A stretch of 64,000 bases of DNA from positions 1,437,001-1,501,000 of the forward strand of contig NZ_CP085876.1 of NCBI RefSeq assembly GCF_013284245.2, given 5' to 3'. The notes under the pieces are model-generated. The model made no database searches, was not told the origin of the DNA, and worked only from the letters and a program-made list of their open reading frames with translations. The position numbers and the translations under genes are program-made. Every line of letters begins with the position of its first letter. Position 1 is the stretch's first letter. Shown piece after piece: positions 42,872 through 51,695 of the stretch. This DNA comes from Brevibacillus sp. DP1.3A. GTDB taxonomy: Bacteria > Bacillota > Bacilli > Brevibacillales > Brevibacillaceae.

Positions 42872-44689
42872 TCATTTCTTTAATCGGTATGGAACCGTAG
42901 CAATTTTTACATCTTGGCGGGCGAATAAATACGCGCGGATTAATAAACTCGTCTGGTTATGAAGTAAGTTATGCCACCAGTGCTTGGTAATAAACTGGGG
43001 AATCATGACAGTAACATGATCCGTCTCTGCCTTTTTCCACTCAACCGTGTCAATAAACTTAAACAAAGGTCTTATGATACTGCGATAATGTGAACGCAGG
43101 ACAATCAAACGTACTCCGGGATTCCAGAGCTCCCATTTTTCCTCCATTTTTTTCATGTCTTCATCATTGAACCCGACGTAGACAGCGACAATGTCGTCCG
43201 ACAAGGATTGCGCATAACTAATGGTGCTTTTCACCACCTGAGAAATCCCAGCCACAGGAATAACGATGACACTCCCTTTTGGTTCGGGTTTGTCTGTTTC
43301 CATATCAAGTCGTAACTCATTTGCCAAATCTCTATAATGCTGATTTATCTTCCTAAAGATAAAAATGACGATAGGAAGGAACACAAAAATCGGCCATACC
43401 TGCGAGAGTTTTGTAATGAAAAAGATCAGGCAAATGGTGAGGGTTGTTAGCATTCCTAAAGTATTAATAACAAAAGGTGCTAGCCACCCTCGGGGCTTTT
43501 TGGAAATCCAGCGTTTCATCATTCCTGCTTGTGACAAGGTAAACGGTATAAAAACACCAAGCGCATACAAAGGGATTAAGTTTTCCGTTTCTCCTTTAAA
43601 CGCAATCACTAATAGTGCTGAAAGAATAGCCAAGAAAATAATCCCGTTTGAAAACCCAAGACGATCTCCTCGAACCATGAACATATTAGGCATAAATCTG
43701 TCCTTGGCTAACATAAAGGCGAGTAAAGGAAAGGCTGCAAAAGCAGTATTAGCGGCCAGAAATAAAATAAGTGCTGTAACAGCTTGGATCGAGTAATACA
43801 TGATTCCTCGTCCAAAAACAGCAGAAGCGATTTGAGATACTACTGTTTCCTTTGGATTCGGTGAAATACCATACAAATAAGCCAACAGGCTAATGCCCAT
43901 GAACATAACACCCAGGATAAGTCCCATCATGATAAGCGTTAATGCTGCATTTTTCGGTGCTGGGTCCCTGAAGTTGGGAATTGCATTGGATACGGCTTCT
44001 ACCCCTGTTAACGCGGAACACCCTGAACTAAATGCTCTCAGTAGAAGGAATAAAGTTATTCCTGGAACAACTGCCCCATATTGTGGGGGATGAGCTTGCA
44101 CATTTCCAACCATCCATTGATATCCGCCGCCAATAATTAAGACGAGAATAGCGACAACAAACAAATAAACAGGATACATTAAAATCGTTGCCGATTCTGT
44201 GATTCCACGTAAATTTAATACCGTTACGATGGCAATCATGAACAGAGCAATAAGAACGCGATGATCATGTAGCACTGGAAATGCCGAAGTAATAGCGTCT
44301 GTAGAAGCAGACGTACTAACAGCAACCGTTAAAATGTAGTCCACAAGCAAAGATCCACCTGCAACCAGTCCAGTAGTGGTTCCTAAATTGTCCTTTGCGA
44401 CAATGTAGGCTCCACCACCAGTTGAATAAGCAAAGATGGTTTGTCGGTAAGACAAAATGAGGATGGTTAAAAGACCAACAACCGCAATGGAGATGGGGAT
44501 AGAGTACCACATCGCTACTGCACCCAAAGTAATTAACACGAGAAGAATCTGTTCTGTTCCGTAAGCGACAGAAGATAGAGCATCAGATGAAAGAACCGCC
44601 AAAGCCTTTACTTTATTTAACTTTTCTCCGGCAAGTTCACTTGATTTCATAGGTCTACCGAGTAAAAATCGCTTGAATTCTGATATCAT
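42872..44689 (-). CDS. kimA: KimA-type high-affinity potassium importer (YdaO family)
   Basis: 605-aa APC-superfamily transporter with about 12 transmembrane helices and a cytosolic C-terminal domain. The start FLLGRPMKSSELAGEKLNK, the helix KALAVLSSDALSSVAYGTEQ, the conserved YSTGGGAYIVAKDNLG and AVSTSASTDAITSAFPVL closely follow B. subtilis KimA (YdaO), the proton-potassium symporter inhibited by c-di-AMP. ATG 44689 follows AGGGG; the upstream ATG at 44710 gives an unlikely extension. No c-di-AMP riboswitch is evident in its short leader. Moderately possible: amino acid permease of the same family. Confidence 0.78.
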   Translation of the reverse strand: MISEFKRFLLGRPMKSSELAGEKLNKVKALAVLSSDALSSVAYGTEQILLVLITLGAVAMWYSIPISIAVVGLLTILILSYRQTIFAYSTGGGAYIVAKDNLGTTTGLVAGGSLLVDYILTVAVSTSASTDAITSAFPVLHDHRVLIALFMIAIVTVLNLRGITESATILMYPVYLFVVAILVLIIGGGYQWMVGNVQAHPPQYGAVVPGITLFLLLRAFSSGCSALTGVEAVSNAIPNFRDPAPKNAALTLIMMGLILGVMFMGISLLAYLYGISPNPKETVVSQIASAVFGRGIMYYSIQAVTALILFLAANTAFAAFPLLAFMLAKDRFMPNMFMVRGDRLGFSNGIIFLAILSALLVIAFKGETENLIPLYALGVFIPFTLSQAGMMKRWISKKPRGWLAPFVINTLGMLTTLTICLIFFITKLSQVWPIFVFLPIVIFIFRKINQHYRDLANELRLDMETDKPEPKGSVIVIPVAGISQVVKSTISYAQSLSDDIVAVYVGFNDEDMKKMEEKWELWNPGVRLIVLRSHYRSIIRPLFKFIDTVEWKKAETDHVTVMIPQFITKHWWHNLLHNQTSLLIRAYLFARQDVKIATVPYRLKK

Positions 44690-44797
44690 GTGTATTCCCC
44701 TATCTGACATTTCCCGTTAGTTTTCCCACTGCCACAATAATATTACGCAACTGCATGATCAATGACTTGGCGCGTGCGGAGATGATGGTACTTTTGA

Positions 44798-44852
44798 GTA
44801 AAAAGAAAACGGGTTCTTGTCCTTTAGCTTCATGCTTTTGGACAAAACCCGT
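44798..44852 (-). terminator. terminator upstream of kimA, after the neighbouring gene
   Basis: Long stem ACGGGTT..GTCC with GGAC..AACCCGT; minus strand followed by TTTTCTTTTT. Ends the 44910-45794 transcript. Confidence 0.8.
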
Positions 44853-44909
44853 AGAAATCATGTAGTTAGATTCACCTGAAATTACTTTTGTATCCGTAAC
44901 ATCATCCGT

Positions 44910-45794
44910 TTACAGAATACGTTGAAACAATCGAAAATCGGATGGACTGCGGCCCGATATTCGGCAAAGTCTCAAATAACTGTACGCGTATTTATAAAAA
45001 TGGCCATGCCTGCTTTCAACTAATGCTTGTTCCCAGTAGGAAGGTTCTAATGGATTCAACTCGCCTTCCATAACCATCGAATCGGATTCAACAACTCGAT
45101 TTTCCTCAAGTGTATTAGCATAAGCCAAGAGGTTGATTCTTGTGTAAAAGGACGGATCGAGATTGTCATGTACATAATGGCGATAAGCTTGTTTCATTTC
45201 TACAATAGCATGACCATGCGTAAGGATATGCCCCAACTGCATATCGCCTTTCTCCATTTGCAGCGGTCTCTGAAAGTTATGGAGTAAATCAAGCAAAGTC
45301 TCTGGAGTCAGCTGTAATCTTACACCTGTATTTGGTACGCCGTCAGGATCAATGACGATATTCTCTCCATTCACAGTAACAAAACCAGGACCTGATGCTG
45401 CGAAACTACTAACCATTTTCCCCATGGCATCAAACAATTCGGCAGTTGCTGGAATATGGGAACGAGAGAGCATACTCAGCAAATAGAACGTGTAAATCGC
45501 GTCATGACCAAGCGCATGGCATGTATGGCTCTTTTGGACGAGCAGTTTCATCATTTGAGCAGGAAAATCTTCGTATTCTGTGTTTGCCCGATACTGCTGT
45601 TCGTTTGCATGTTCTTCCACAACTTTATCAAGATTTTTACGAATCAAATCTTCCAACTTGGCAGGTACAAGTTTTTCTTCTAAGAGTTCAGTCAAGGCAA
45701 TAACCGCACACGCCCAATGTCCTTCCCACATATTGCTATGTGACGATTCGATCATTTTTTGGCAAGCCCATTTCCTATAGAATTTGATATCCAA
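44910..45794 (-). CDS. protein of unknown function
   Basis: 294 aa, not recognised. Cytosolic; mainly helical, with several His/Cys (HACCHALGHDAIYTF-like positions: SHTCHALGHD) that may bind metal and no membrane segments. TTG 45794 is taken because GAGAGG lies 8 bp upstream; GTG at 45803 abuts that RBS. Transcription ends at the long hairpin before kimA. It is divergent from the YdeI-like gene. Confidence 0.6.
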   Translation of the reverse strand: MDIKFYRKWACQKMIESSHSNMWEGHWACAVIALTELLEEKLVPAKLEDLIRKNLDKVVEEHANEQQYRANTEYEDFPAQMMKLLVQKSHTCHALGHDAIYTFYLLSMLSRSHIPATAELFDAMGKMVSSFAASGPGFVTVNGENIVIDPDGVPNTGVRLQLTPETLLDLLHNFQRPLQMEKGDMQLGHILTHGHAIVEMKQAYRHYVHDNLDPSFYTRINLLAYANTLEENRVVESDSMVMEGELNPLEPSYWEQALVESRHGHFYKYAYSYLRLCRISGRSPSDFRLFQRIL

Positions 45795-45930
45795 ATCAAT
45801 CACCTCTCAATCTGATAGAGCTTATTCTTTAAAAGAAGGAACCTGAATACATGATGATAGAATAATACAAATACCATAATGTCAAAACTAAAAATTGACA
45901 TGACACCAACTAGATGAGAGGTGTTTCTTG

Positions 45931-46524
45931 ATGACAACAAGTAAAACGAATCCTAAGGTTGATGAATTTTTAAGCAAGGCGAAAAAGTGGAAAGCAGAAT
46001 ACGAGAAGTTGAGAAGTATTGTTCTTGACTGTGAGCTGACCGAAGATTTTAAGTGGATGCATCCTTGTTACACGTTTGAGAACAAAAACATCGTTTTAAT
46101 ACATGGATTTAAAGAATATTGTGCGCTACTGTTTCAAAAAGGTGCCTTGTTAAAGGATCCAAATGGGATTCTCATCCAACAAACGGAGAATGTTCAGGCG
46201 GCCCGCCAGATCCGGTTCAACAATGTGGAAGAAATCATGGAAATGGAATCTATTTTGAAGGCCTATATTCAGGAAGCCATTGAAGTTGAAAAATCCGGTG
46301 TGGAAGTGAGCTTTAAAAAGCATGAAGAATACATCATTCCTGAAGAATTTCAAAATAAGTTGAATGAAATCCCTGCCTTGAAAACTGCTTTTGAAGCATT
46401 GACTCCAGGACGGCAAAGAGCCTACCTTCTTCATTTTTCAGCACCTAAACAAGCCAAAACGCGAGAGTCAAGGGTTGAAAAATGTATGCAACAAATTCTC
46501 GATGGAAAGGGATTAAATGATTAG
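45931..46524 (+). CDS. YdeI/DUF1801-type protein
   Basis: 197-aa protein of the DUF1801/YdeI family: WMHPCYTF.. KEYCALLFQKGALLKDP, with a YdeI-like C-terminus LTPGRQRAYLLHFSAPKQAKTRESRVEK. Relatives have a OmpD-associated/iron-chaperone label without proven function. The ATG is used though a TTG 3 bp earlier is possible; RBS GAGAGGTG. Followed by a strong terminator. Confidence 0.85.
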   Translation: MTTSKTNPKVDEFLSKAKKWKAEYEKLRSIVLDCELTEDFKWMHPCYTFENKNIVLIHGFKEYCALLFQKGALLKDPNGILIQQTENVQAARQIRFNNVEEIMEMESILKAYIQEAIEVEKSGVEVSFKKHEEYIIPEEFQNKLNEIPALKTAFEALTPGRQRAYLLHFSAPKQAKTRESRVEKCMQQILDGKGLND

Positions 46525-46548
46525 TATATTTGATGAGAAAATGGTGAA

Positions 46549-46578
46549 GAAGAGGCGGGAGAACCGCCTCTTTTTTGT
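46549..46578 (+). terminator. terminator after the YdeI-like gene
   Basis: AAGAGGCGG with CCGCCTCTT, then six T; nearly the same hairpin as that of yuiH. Confidence 0.9.
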
Positions 46579-46604
46579 TTTTGTATTTCGTTTCATTCGC
46601 GATA

Positions 46605-47426
46605 TCACGAATAGTATACTTTTTCTACTTTATATAATGTCTGCTCAATGGTTGGGCAGAGATCGGCATCTACTTTGTAAAATTTCACTCGGAAGTACAG
46701 ACTTTTCAAAAAGTTCTTTATATTATTTTTTTGTTTAAAGGCAGGAAGAAATTCGGAACTCTTCTCCATATCACCAAAACTTTGAATCCATTGCTCTACA
46801 TAAACCTGGCTAAGTATTTTTCTATTCAAAATACGAATGATGGATTTTACCATGCGCTCATCTTCCCCATCGGAGTAAATGCGATCGGTGATGGTCATCT
46901 TTTCGTAAACCAAATCGAGGATGGTGATGAGGTCATTTTTATCCAGTTCGGGACATTGAGCTAATTCGTCTAATGCATCTGCTGCATGGGCTATGGCATG
47001 AGCCCAGCCTTTTTCTTCATCATATCCTCGATAATCACGCTCTTCTCGTACGTTATAAAAAACTTTCTCTTTGATCGCATGGATGTTCTCGCGGGAGAGA
47101 AAGGGGGATTCTCTGTGTCTCATAAGAAGGAGCGGTATGACTAGCATGGAGAAAGAGCGGGTAAAGACAGAATCTGTATTTGTTTCACCAAGTCTAAAGA
47201 GCAAATGGTTTTGATCTAGAATGATTGGTATCAGTTGTTCCAGTTCGTTTGCAGTTAGAGAATTGTCAGGAATCCAATGTGATAAGGTTGTATAAATGAG
47301 GTCATCTCGTAGTTCGGCATCCAAAGAACCAATGTGACTCATCATTTCTTGTATGAATTGGAATGTATCGGGTGGGGCTTGGTAGCCGTTATCTTTAATA
47401 AATATCAGCTTTTCTTTTACATTCAT
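46605..47426 (-). CDS. DUF2785 protein
   Basis: 273 aa. Alpha-helical DUF2785 family: GYQAPPDTFQFIQEMM and the conserved DERDYRGYDEEKGWAHAIAHAADAL block. The W-x-H-x-x-A-H-x-A-D part is the family hallmark and could bind metal. Cytosolic, role unknown. ATG 47426 is chosen for its GGAG RBS; longer frames have no RBS. Confidence 0.82.
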   Translation of the reverse strand: MNVKEKLIFIKDNGYQAPPDTFQFIQEMMSHIGSLDAELRDDLIYTTLSHWIPDNSLTANELEQLIPIILDQNHLLFRLGETNTDSVFTRSFSMLVIPLLLMRHRESPFLSRENIHAIKEKVFYNVREERDYRGYDEEKGWAHAIAHAADALDELAQCPELDKNDLITILDLVYEKMTITDRIYSDGEDERMVKSIIRILNRKILSQVYVEQWIQSFGDMEKSSEFLPAFKQKNNIKNFLKSLYFRVKFYKVDADLCPTIEQTLYKVEKVYYS

Positions 47427-47630
47427 TTTACACGCTCCTACTCGAAGTTTTCCGAACTTACTTTGCGGTAAGTGACAGTTTAAGTTTCGACATAAATAGG
47501 TTATGAACCTCCCTGTACAATTGCCAGACAAGAGACCCTAAGACATTTGAAAAAAATTTAGAAGAGGACCGAACCTTTTTCCGAAAGAGAGACAATATAG
47601 TGTGTAAGCTTACTCAGGAGGGCCCTCTGA

Positions 47631-48206
47631 ATGGAAAATGAAGAGATGTATCAATTACTTATAAAAATGAAAGAGGGTGATGAACAAGCATTTCATACGA
47701 TGTATGATGCCACCTTTCAGGACGTATACCGGACCGTCTCCTTTCTAGTGGATCATAAGCAAGATCGGGAAGATGTCATGAATGAAATCTATATGCAAAT
47801 GTGGACATCACTTGCTAATTACGATACGAACCGTCCTTTCCAGTTTTGGCTGCATGGCCTGGTAATCCGTCAAGTGCAGAGATTTCGGGTCAAGAGCTGG
47901 AGGAGATTCCGCATTTTTGAACGCATCCGTTCCTACTCCCAGGAAGAGTCTTATTGGGATGAACATACTGCGTTGATGGATGGGAGGAATCAACTGATAT
48001 CCCAGTCCATACGAAAACTGACCGACAAACAACGGACAGTGATTATCTTCCGCTTTTATCACGACTATACTCTTGAGGAAATTGCGACGTTGCTCGATAT
48101 TCCGTTGGGTACAGTCAAGTCCAGATATCATGCTGGCCTCCAGGCGCTTCGAAAAGACTTCGGGAATCTCCCTCTGGAAAGGATGGAAAAGATCAATGAC
48201 TATTGA
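47631..48206 (+). CDS. ECF-type sigma factor
   Basis: 191-aa sigma-70 family factor. Region 2: YRTVSFLVDHKQDREDVMNE, then YMQMWTSL; region 4: LTDKQRTVIIFRFYHDYTLE and the helix-turn-helix LLDIPLGTVKSRYHAGLQAL. Its last bases overlap the next gene (ATGACTATTGA), typical of a sigma/anti-sigma pair. It likely responds to envelope stress through the partner; target promoters not known. Upstream, a GAACC element (47570) might be an autoregulated -35. Confidence 0.88.
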   Translation: MENEEMYQLLIKMKEGDEQAFHTMYDATFQDVYRTVSFLVDHKQDREDVMNEIYMQMWTSLANYDTNRPFQFWLHGLVIRQVQRFRVKSWRRFRIFERIRSYSQEESYWDEHTALMDGRNQLISQSIRKLTDKQRTVIIFRFYHDYTLEEIATLLDIPLGTVKSRYHAGLQALRKDFGNLPLERMEKINDY

Positions 48207-49257
48207 ACGCAAAATCTATGAACATCTGCACGAAGAGGCAGAAAAGATGGAGTGCCCGCCGGCCATTTCCAAACGTATAGAACAATCCTATTCACACTAT
48301 TTGCAACGAAAAAGGAGCGAAATAACGATGAAAAAACGTTTAATTGGTGGATTAGTTGCTGCTGCGATTTTGATTCCAACCGCAGCATTTGCGGCCCCTG
48401 TTGTGATTGACATGCTTACTCGAGCACCAATGACTTCTGAACAAGTTAAGTTGGATGAGGTTGGAAAAGCAACACTTGAGAAGCTGTATGCTGCAATTCC
48501 CGAAACAAAATCGTTTGAGATTATCGATGCTAGCTACCTTGGGGACCCCAATGATTCAACCAAAAAGGTCCAACTAAGCATCGTCCTGCAGGAAAAAGGA
48601 GGAACAGGCAAAAAGATTACCCTTCATACAAACGGTATTACGGATGTGATTCAAGACCTGACTCAAGAGAATTGGGAGCCTAAGGAGAAACCACTCATTA
48701 CTTTGCCCGATCAGGAAATCAAGGGGAAGGTAGATCAGCTCATTGATAAAGTGTATGGCAACATCAACGAGTACGAGGTTGCCATGGAGCAAATGGAGAA
48801 TCCAGATCAAAAAACATTTATCTTGAATTACATCAAGAAGGGATCAGAGGGAGAGGGTTACCAAGTATTTGTTCAAGGGAATAGAATTAGTCTTTCTCCG
48901 GTAGCTCCTGTACCGTCAAGCAATAAAGTAGAAGGTTTTTTCTCTAGAGATGGTAAGCCTGATTATACTGCTGATTTCTTTTTAAATGATGAAAAACTGT
49001 TTTCTTTACTGAAAATTACCCCGGAAGAATTAAAACAAGAAATAGCAAAAGGGAAATCTGTTGTAGAGATTGCAGCATCGAAAAATATCTCGAAACAACA
49101 AGTCATTGATGTGATTGCAAAAACACAGGCAGAAGTACAGCTTCAAGATGGAAAAAATAAAGTAACAATCAGCGATGATTTACTGAAACAAATGATGAAA
49201 GCAGTTGAACCAAAAGTCATACACGTAATTGAACACAAAACGGAAACAGAATGGTAG
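48196..49257 (+). CDS. putative membrane-anchored anti-sigma factor
   Basis: 353 aa. Residues 1-42 are a small helical cytosolic head (HLHEEAEKMECPPAISK), then a transmembrane helix at about 47-68 (LIGGLVAAAILIPTAAFAA) and a large external domain. Residues about 295-325 (ELKQEIAKGKSVVEIAASK.. SKQQVIDVI) form the short helical repeat seen in Paenibacillus-type surface proteins. Start ATG 48196 overlaps the sigma gene by 11 bp. Anti-sigma role is inferred from genetic layout and topology; there is no clear ZAS zinc motif. Confidence 0.7.
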   Translation: MTIERKIYEHLHEEAEKMECPPAISKRIEQSYSHYLQRKRSEITMKKRLIGGLVAAAILIPTAAFAAPVVIDMLTRAPMTSEQVKLDEVGKATLEKLYAAIPETKSFEIIDASYLGDPNDSTKKVQLSIVLQEKGGTGKKITLHTNGITDVIQDLTQENWEPKEKPLITLPDQEIKGKVDQLIDKVYGNINEYEVAMEQMENPDQKTFILNYIKKGSEGEGYQVFVQGNRISLSPVAPVPSSNKVEGFFSRDGKPDYTADFFLNDEKLFSLLKITPEELKQEIAKGKSVVEIAASKNISKQQVIDVIAKTQAEVQLQDGKNKVTISDDLLKQMMKAVEPKVIHVIEHKTETEW

Positions 49258-49265
49258 TAATAGAG

Positions 49266-49295
49266 AAGAGGCGGGAGAACCGTCTCTTTTTTTGT
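49266..49295 (+). terminator. terminator after the anti-sigma gene
   Basis: AGAGGCGG with CCGTCTCTT, then seven T; another member of the recurring hairpin set. Confidence 0.88.
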
Positions 49296-49358
49296 TTCAA
49301 TAGGAATATTTGGTAAAGTAATCATAGAACAAATAGAGTGATGAAAAGAGGATGAACG

Positions 49359-50192
49359 GTGAATAAACAGGCGAACAAAGAGACAAAAGAGGCATTAAAA
49401 GTATTACAAAACCAATCAGTCATCCAATCAGCAGAATACTGGGTACAAAACGCTCATGAAGGTGGAGTTGTCCGTGGAGACTTGGTAGCATTGCTCATTC
49501 AAAACATGGCGAAAAAATTGACTGGAACAGTTCCCAAACCCGAGACGCCAGAAAAGCCGAAGCCTGAACCAACTCCAGAACCTACCAAACCCACCAAGCA
49601 ACCGAAGCCGTGGAGTGAAATCGAGAAGCTGGCAAAGGCTGCTTCGGTTCACATAGACATTGGATTCGGCGGTACGGGTGTATTATTGAAAGGCGGCCTA
49701 TTGCTGACGGCAAAACACGTATCCAAAGGTAGAGTCTCTTTCAGAGTGAAAACGTACGCGCGGGATTGGTTAGATGCGACTCTGGTTGCGGAGCACCCGG
49801 GAATAGGAAAAGATGCTGTTGATCTGGCGCTGTATAAAATTGGGCGACCGTCTGCAAAATTACCGTTCCTGCCTTTGAGCGCCGATTCACTTGTGAGTGG
49901 TCAAAAGCTACTGACTGTCGAAGCGGAGTATGCGGACTGGATTGTAAGGACTGGTGAGTTGTGTCAGTTAAGCACCAAGATGCAACCGTGGGAATTTGAC
50001 TGCTCTGTTCCTGTGGAGAATGGCAACAGCGGCGGAGCTGCCGTCAATGAATATGGAGACGTGATCGGTATTTTCGTCAACGTAACGTCTGTAGGTATCC
50101 AACGAGGAAGTATCCGGGAAAGCGTTCCTGGTGGAGAAGCAATCAATTTGCAGCACCAAGCTGTTTCAGAATGGCTTGCAAAATGGTTATAA
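49359..50192 (+). CDS. trypsin-like serine protease with a long Pro-rich linker
   Basis: 277 aa. A helical N-terminal part (residues 1-50, ESxYWVQNAHEGGVVRGDL-like), a Pro/Lys/Thr/Glu linker of about 35 residues (PKPETPEKPKPEPTPEPTKP) and a trypsin-fold protease with His in LLTAKHVS, Asp in DAVDLALYKI and Ser in GNSGGAA. It has no signal peptide, which is unusual for this family. Substrate unknown; might be released by lysis or act inside the cell. GTG start after AGAGGATG. Confidence 0.75.
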   Translation: MNKQANKETKEALKVLQNQSVIQSAEYWVQNAHEGGVVRGDLVALLIQNMAKKLTGTVPKPETPEKPKPEPTPEPTKPTKQPKPWSEIEKLAKAASVHIDIGFGGTGVLLKGGLLLTAKHVSKGRVSFRVKTYARDWLDATLVAEHPGIGKDAVDLALYKIGRPSAKLPFLPLSADSLVSGQKLLTVEAEYADWIVRTGELCQLSTKMQPWEFDCSVPVENGNSGGAAVNEYGDVIGIFVNVTSVGIQRGSIRESVPGGEAINLQHQAVSEWLAKWL

Positions 50193-50200
50193 AAAGGTAG

Positions 50201-50238
50201 AATGAGGCACCTTCCTGTTATAAGAAGGTGCCTCATTT
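50201..50238 (+). terminator. terminator after the protease gene
   Basis: 14-bp perfect stem AATGAGGCACCTTC with GAAGGTGCCTCATT, followed by TTTG. Confidence 0.9.
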
Positions 50239-50254
50239 TGTGATTGGTGACGGC

Positions 50255-51550
50255 CTATTGCGTGATTCCGAGCATTTGCTTCATATCTTCTTGGGCATCA
50301 CCAATCAACTGAATATGGAACAAGTCTTGCAATACTTCCAGAACACCGGGCTGAATGAACTCAGGCAATTTTGGACCGATCCGTATATCTTGTATACCCA
50401 GGCTAAACAGGCCGAGCAGGATGGCAACCGCTTTTTGTTCAAACCAGGAAAGAACGATACTTACCGGCAGCTCGTTCACTTCACACTCGAAGGCATCGGC
50501 TAATGCAGCCGCAATTGTAATGGTAGAAACCGAGTTATTGCACTGTCCCAAATCGATATACCTTGGGATGTTGGTACCTGGCACGATGCCGAAATCTACA
50601 TCGTTAAAACGGAATTTTCCGCAGGAGGTAGTAAGAATGACTGCTTCTGGCGGTAAGGACGTAGCTAATTCACGGTAATACTCGCCTCCCTTGCCAGGAG
50701 CGTCACAACCAGCGATGACGAAGAAGCGTTTGATCTGTCCTTCCTTGACTGCCTGAATGATTTCAGGGGCGATGCCGAGGACCGTTTTGTGATGATATCC
50801 GGTCGTCAATGTCAGTTCCGATTCGATAGAAACCTCAGGAAGAGACAATGCTTTTTCAATGAGCGGCGCAAAATCGTTCTCTACAATTTTTGCCACATTT
50901 TCCAAACCGGTTATATCATACGAAAAGAAACGATCCGCGTAGCTGCCTCGAATAGGCATTACACAGTTTGTTGTAGCGAGTATGGCGCCGGGAAATTTCT
51001 CGAACAATTGACGCTGATCGTACCATGCTTTCCCGATGTTTCCTTTCAAATGAGGATATTTCTTCAGCGCGGGGTAGCCATGTGCAGGAAGCATTTCGGA
51101 ATGCGTATACACATTGATTCCTTTGCCTTCTGTCTGTTTTAGCAGCTCTTCGAGAGCAAACAGATTGTGCCCCGTAACAACGATGCATTTTCCTTCGATT
51201 TTATTTTGCGAGACTGTGATTGGCTGCGGGACTCCGAAATGATCCGTATGAGCCCGATCCAAAAGCTCCATGACTTTTATGGCGGCTTTGCCTACTTTCA
51301 TGGCCATTTGCAAATGTTCGTCTAAGTTAAAATTCACATTCGTCAATGTAAAATAGAGAGCTTCCTGTGTAATCCCATCCACTTCAGGATCGATATAGCC
51401 CAGTTGTCGAGCATGTGTGGCATAAGCTGCAATTCCTTTTAAAGCAAAAATAATTGTATCCTGAATACTCGCAAGATCTTCATTCTTTCCGCAAACGCCT
51501 ATGACCTTACAACCACCTGATGGAGTCTGTTCACATTGATAACAAAACAT
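50255..51550 (-). CDS. hcp: hybrid cluster protein (hydroxylamine reductase) Hcp
   Basis: 431-aa Fe-S-O enzyme, short class III Hcp by length. The N-terminal cluster cysteines are MFCYQCEQTP.. and GVCGKNEDL; later ligands are in NCVMPI, AGCDAPGKGGEYY and TSCGKFRF. Hcp reduces hydroxylamine to ammonia in vitro and is now regarded mainly as an NO reductase in vivo. It starts 64 bp from a perfect Fnr box and shares a divergent promoter region with the NarK-PAS gene, indicating anaerobic control. ATG 51550 is chosen for family start MFCYQCEQ. Confidence 0.93.
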   Translation of the reverse strand: MFCYQCEQTPSGGCKVIGVCGKNEDLASIQDTIIFALKGIAAYATHARQLGYIDPEVDGITQEALYFTLTNVNFNLDEHLQMAMKVGKAAIKVMELLDRAHTDHFGVPQPITVSQNKIEGKCIVVTGHNLFALEELLKQTEGKGINVYTHSEMLPAHGYPALKKYPHLKGNIGKAWYDQRQLFEKFPGAILATTNCVMPIRGSYADRFFSYDITGLENVAKIVENDFAPLIEKALSLPEVSIESELTLTTGYHHKTVLGIAPEIIQAVKEGQIKRFFVIAGCDAPGKGGEYYRELATSLPPEAVILTTSCGKFRFNDVDFGIVPGTNIPRYIDLGQCNNSVSTITIAAALADAFECEVNELPVSIVLSWFEQKAVAILLGLFSLGIQDIRIGPKLPEFIQPGVLEVLQDLFHIQLIGDAQEDMKQMLGITQ

Positions 51551-51613
51551 GTATAATCCACTCCTTCGATTCAAGATTTCGCTTTGATTATAAGCGGATT
51601 GCCCGGAAGGAGC

Positions 51614-51629
51614 TGTGATTAAAATCACA
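51614..51629. promoter_or_regulatory. Fnr operator between hcp and narK-PAS
   Basis: TGTGATTAAAATCACA: perfect TGTGA-N6-TCACA palindrome, matching the Bacillus Fnr consensus. It lies 64 bp from hcp and 67 bp from the transporter start, so it can activate both directions. Confidence 0.85.
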
Positions 51630-51695
51630 ACGAAACCAAACTTTGCCTCTTATCATAGTGGATGAAGAAGATTTCCCAAGTGAGGGGTGTTGTTT

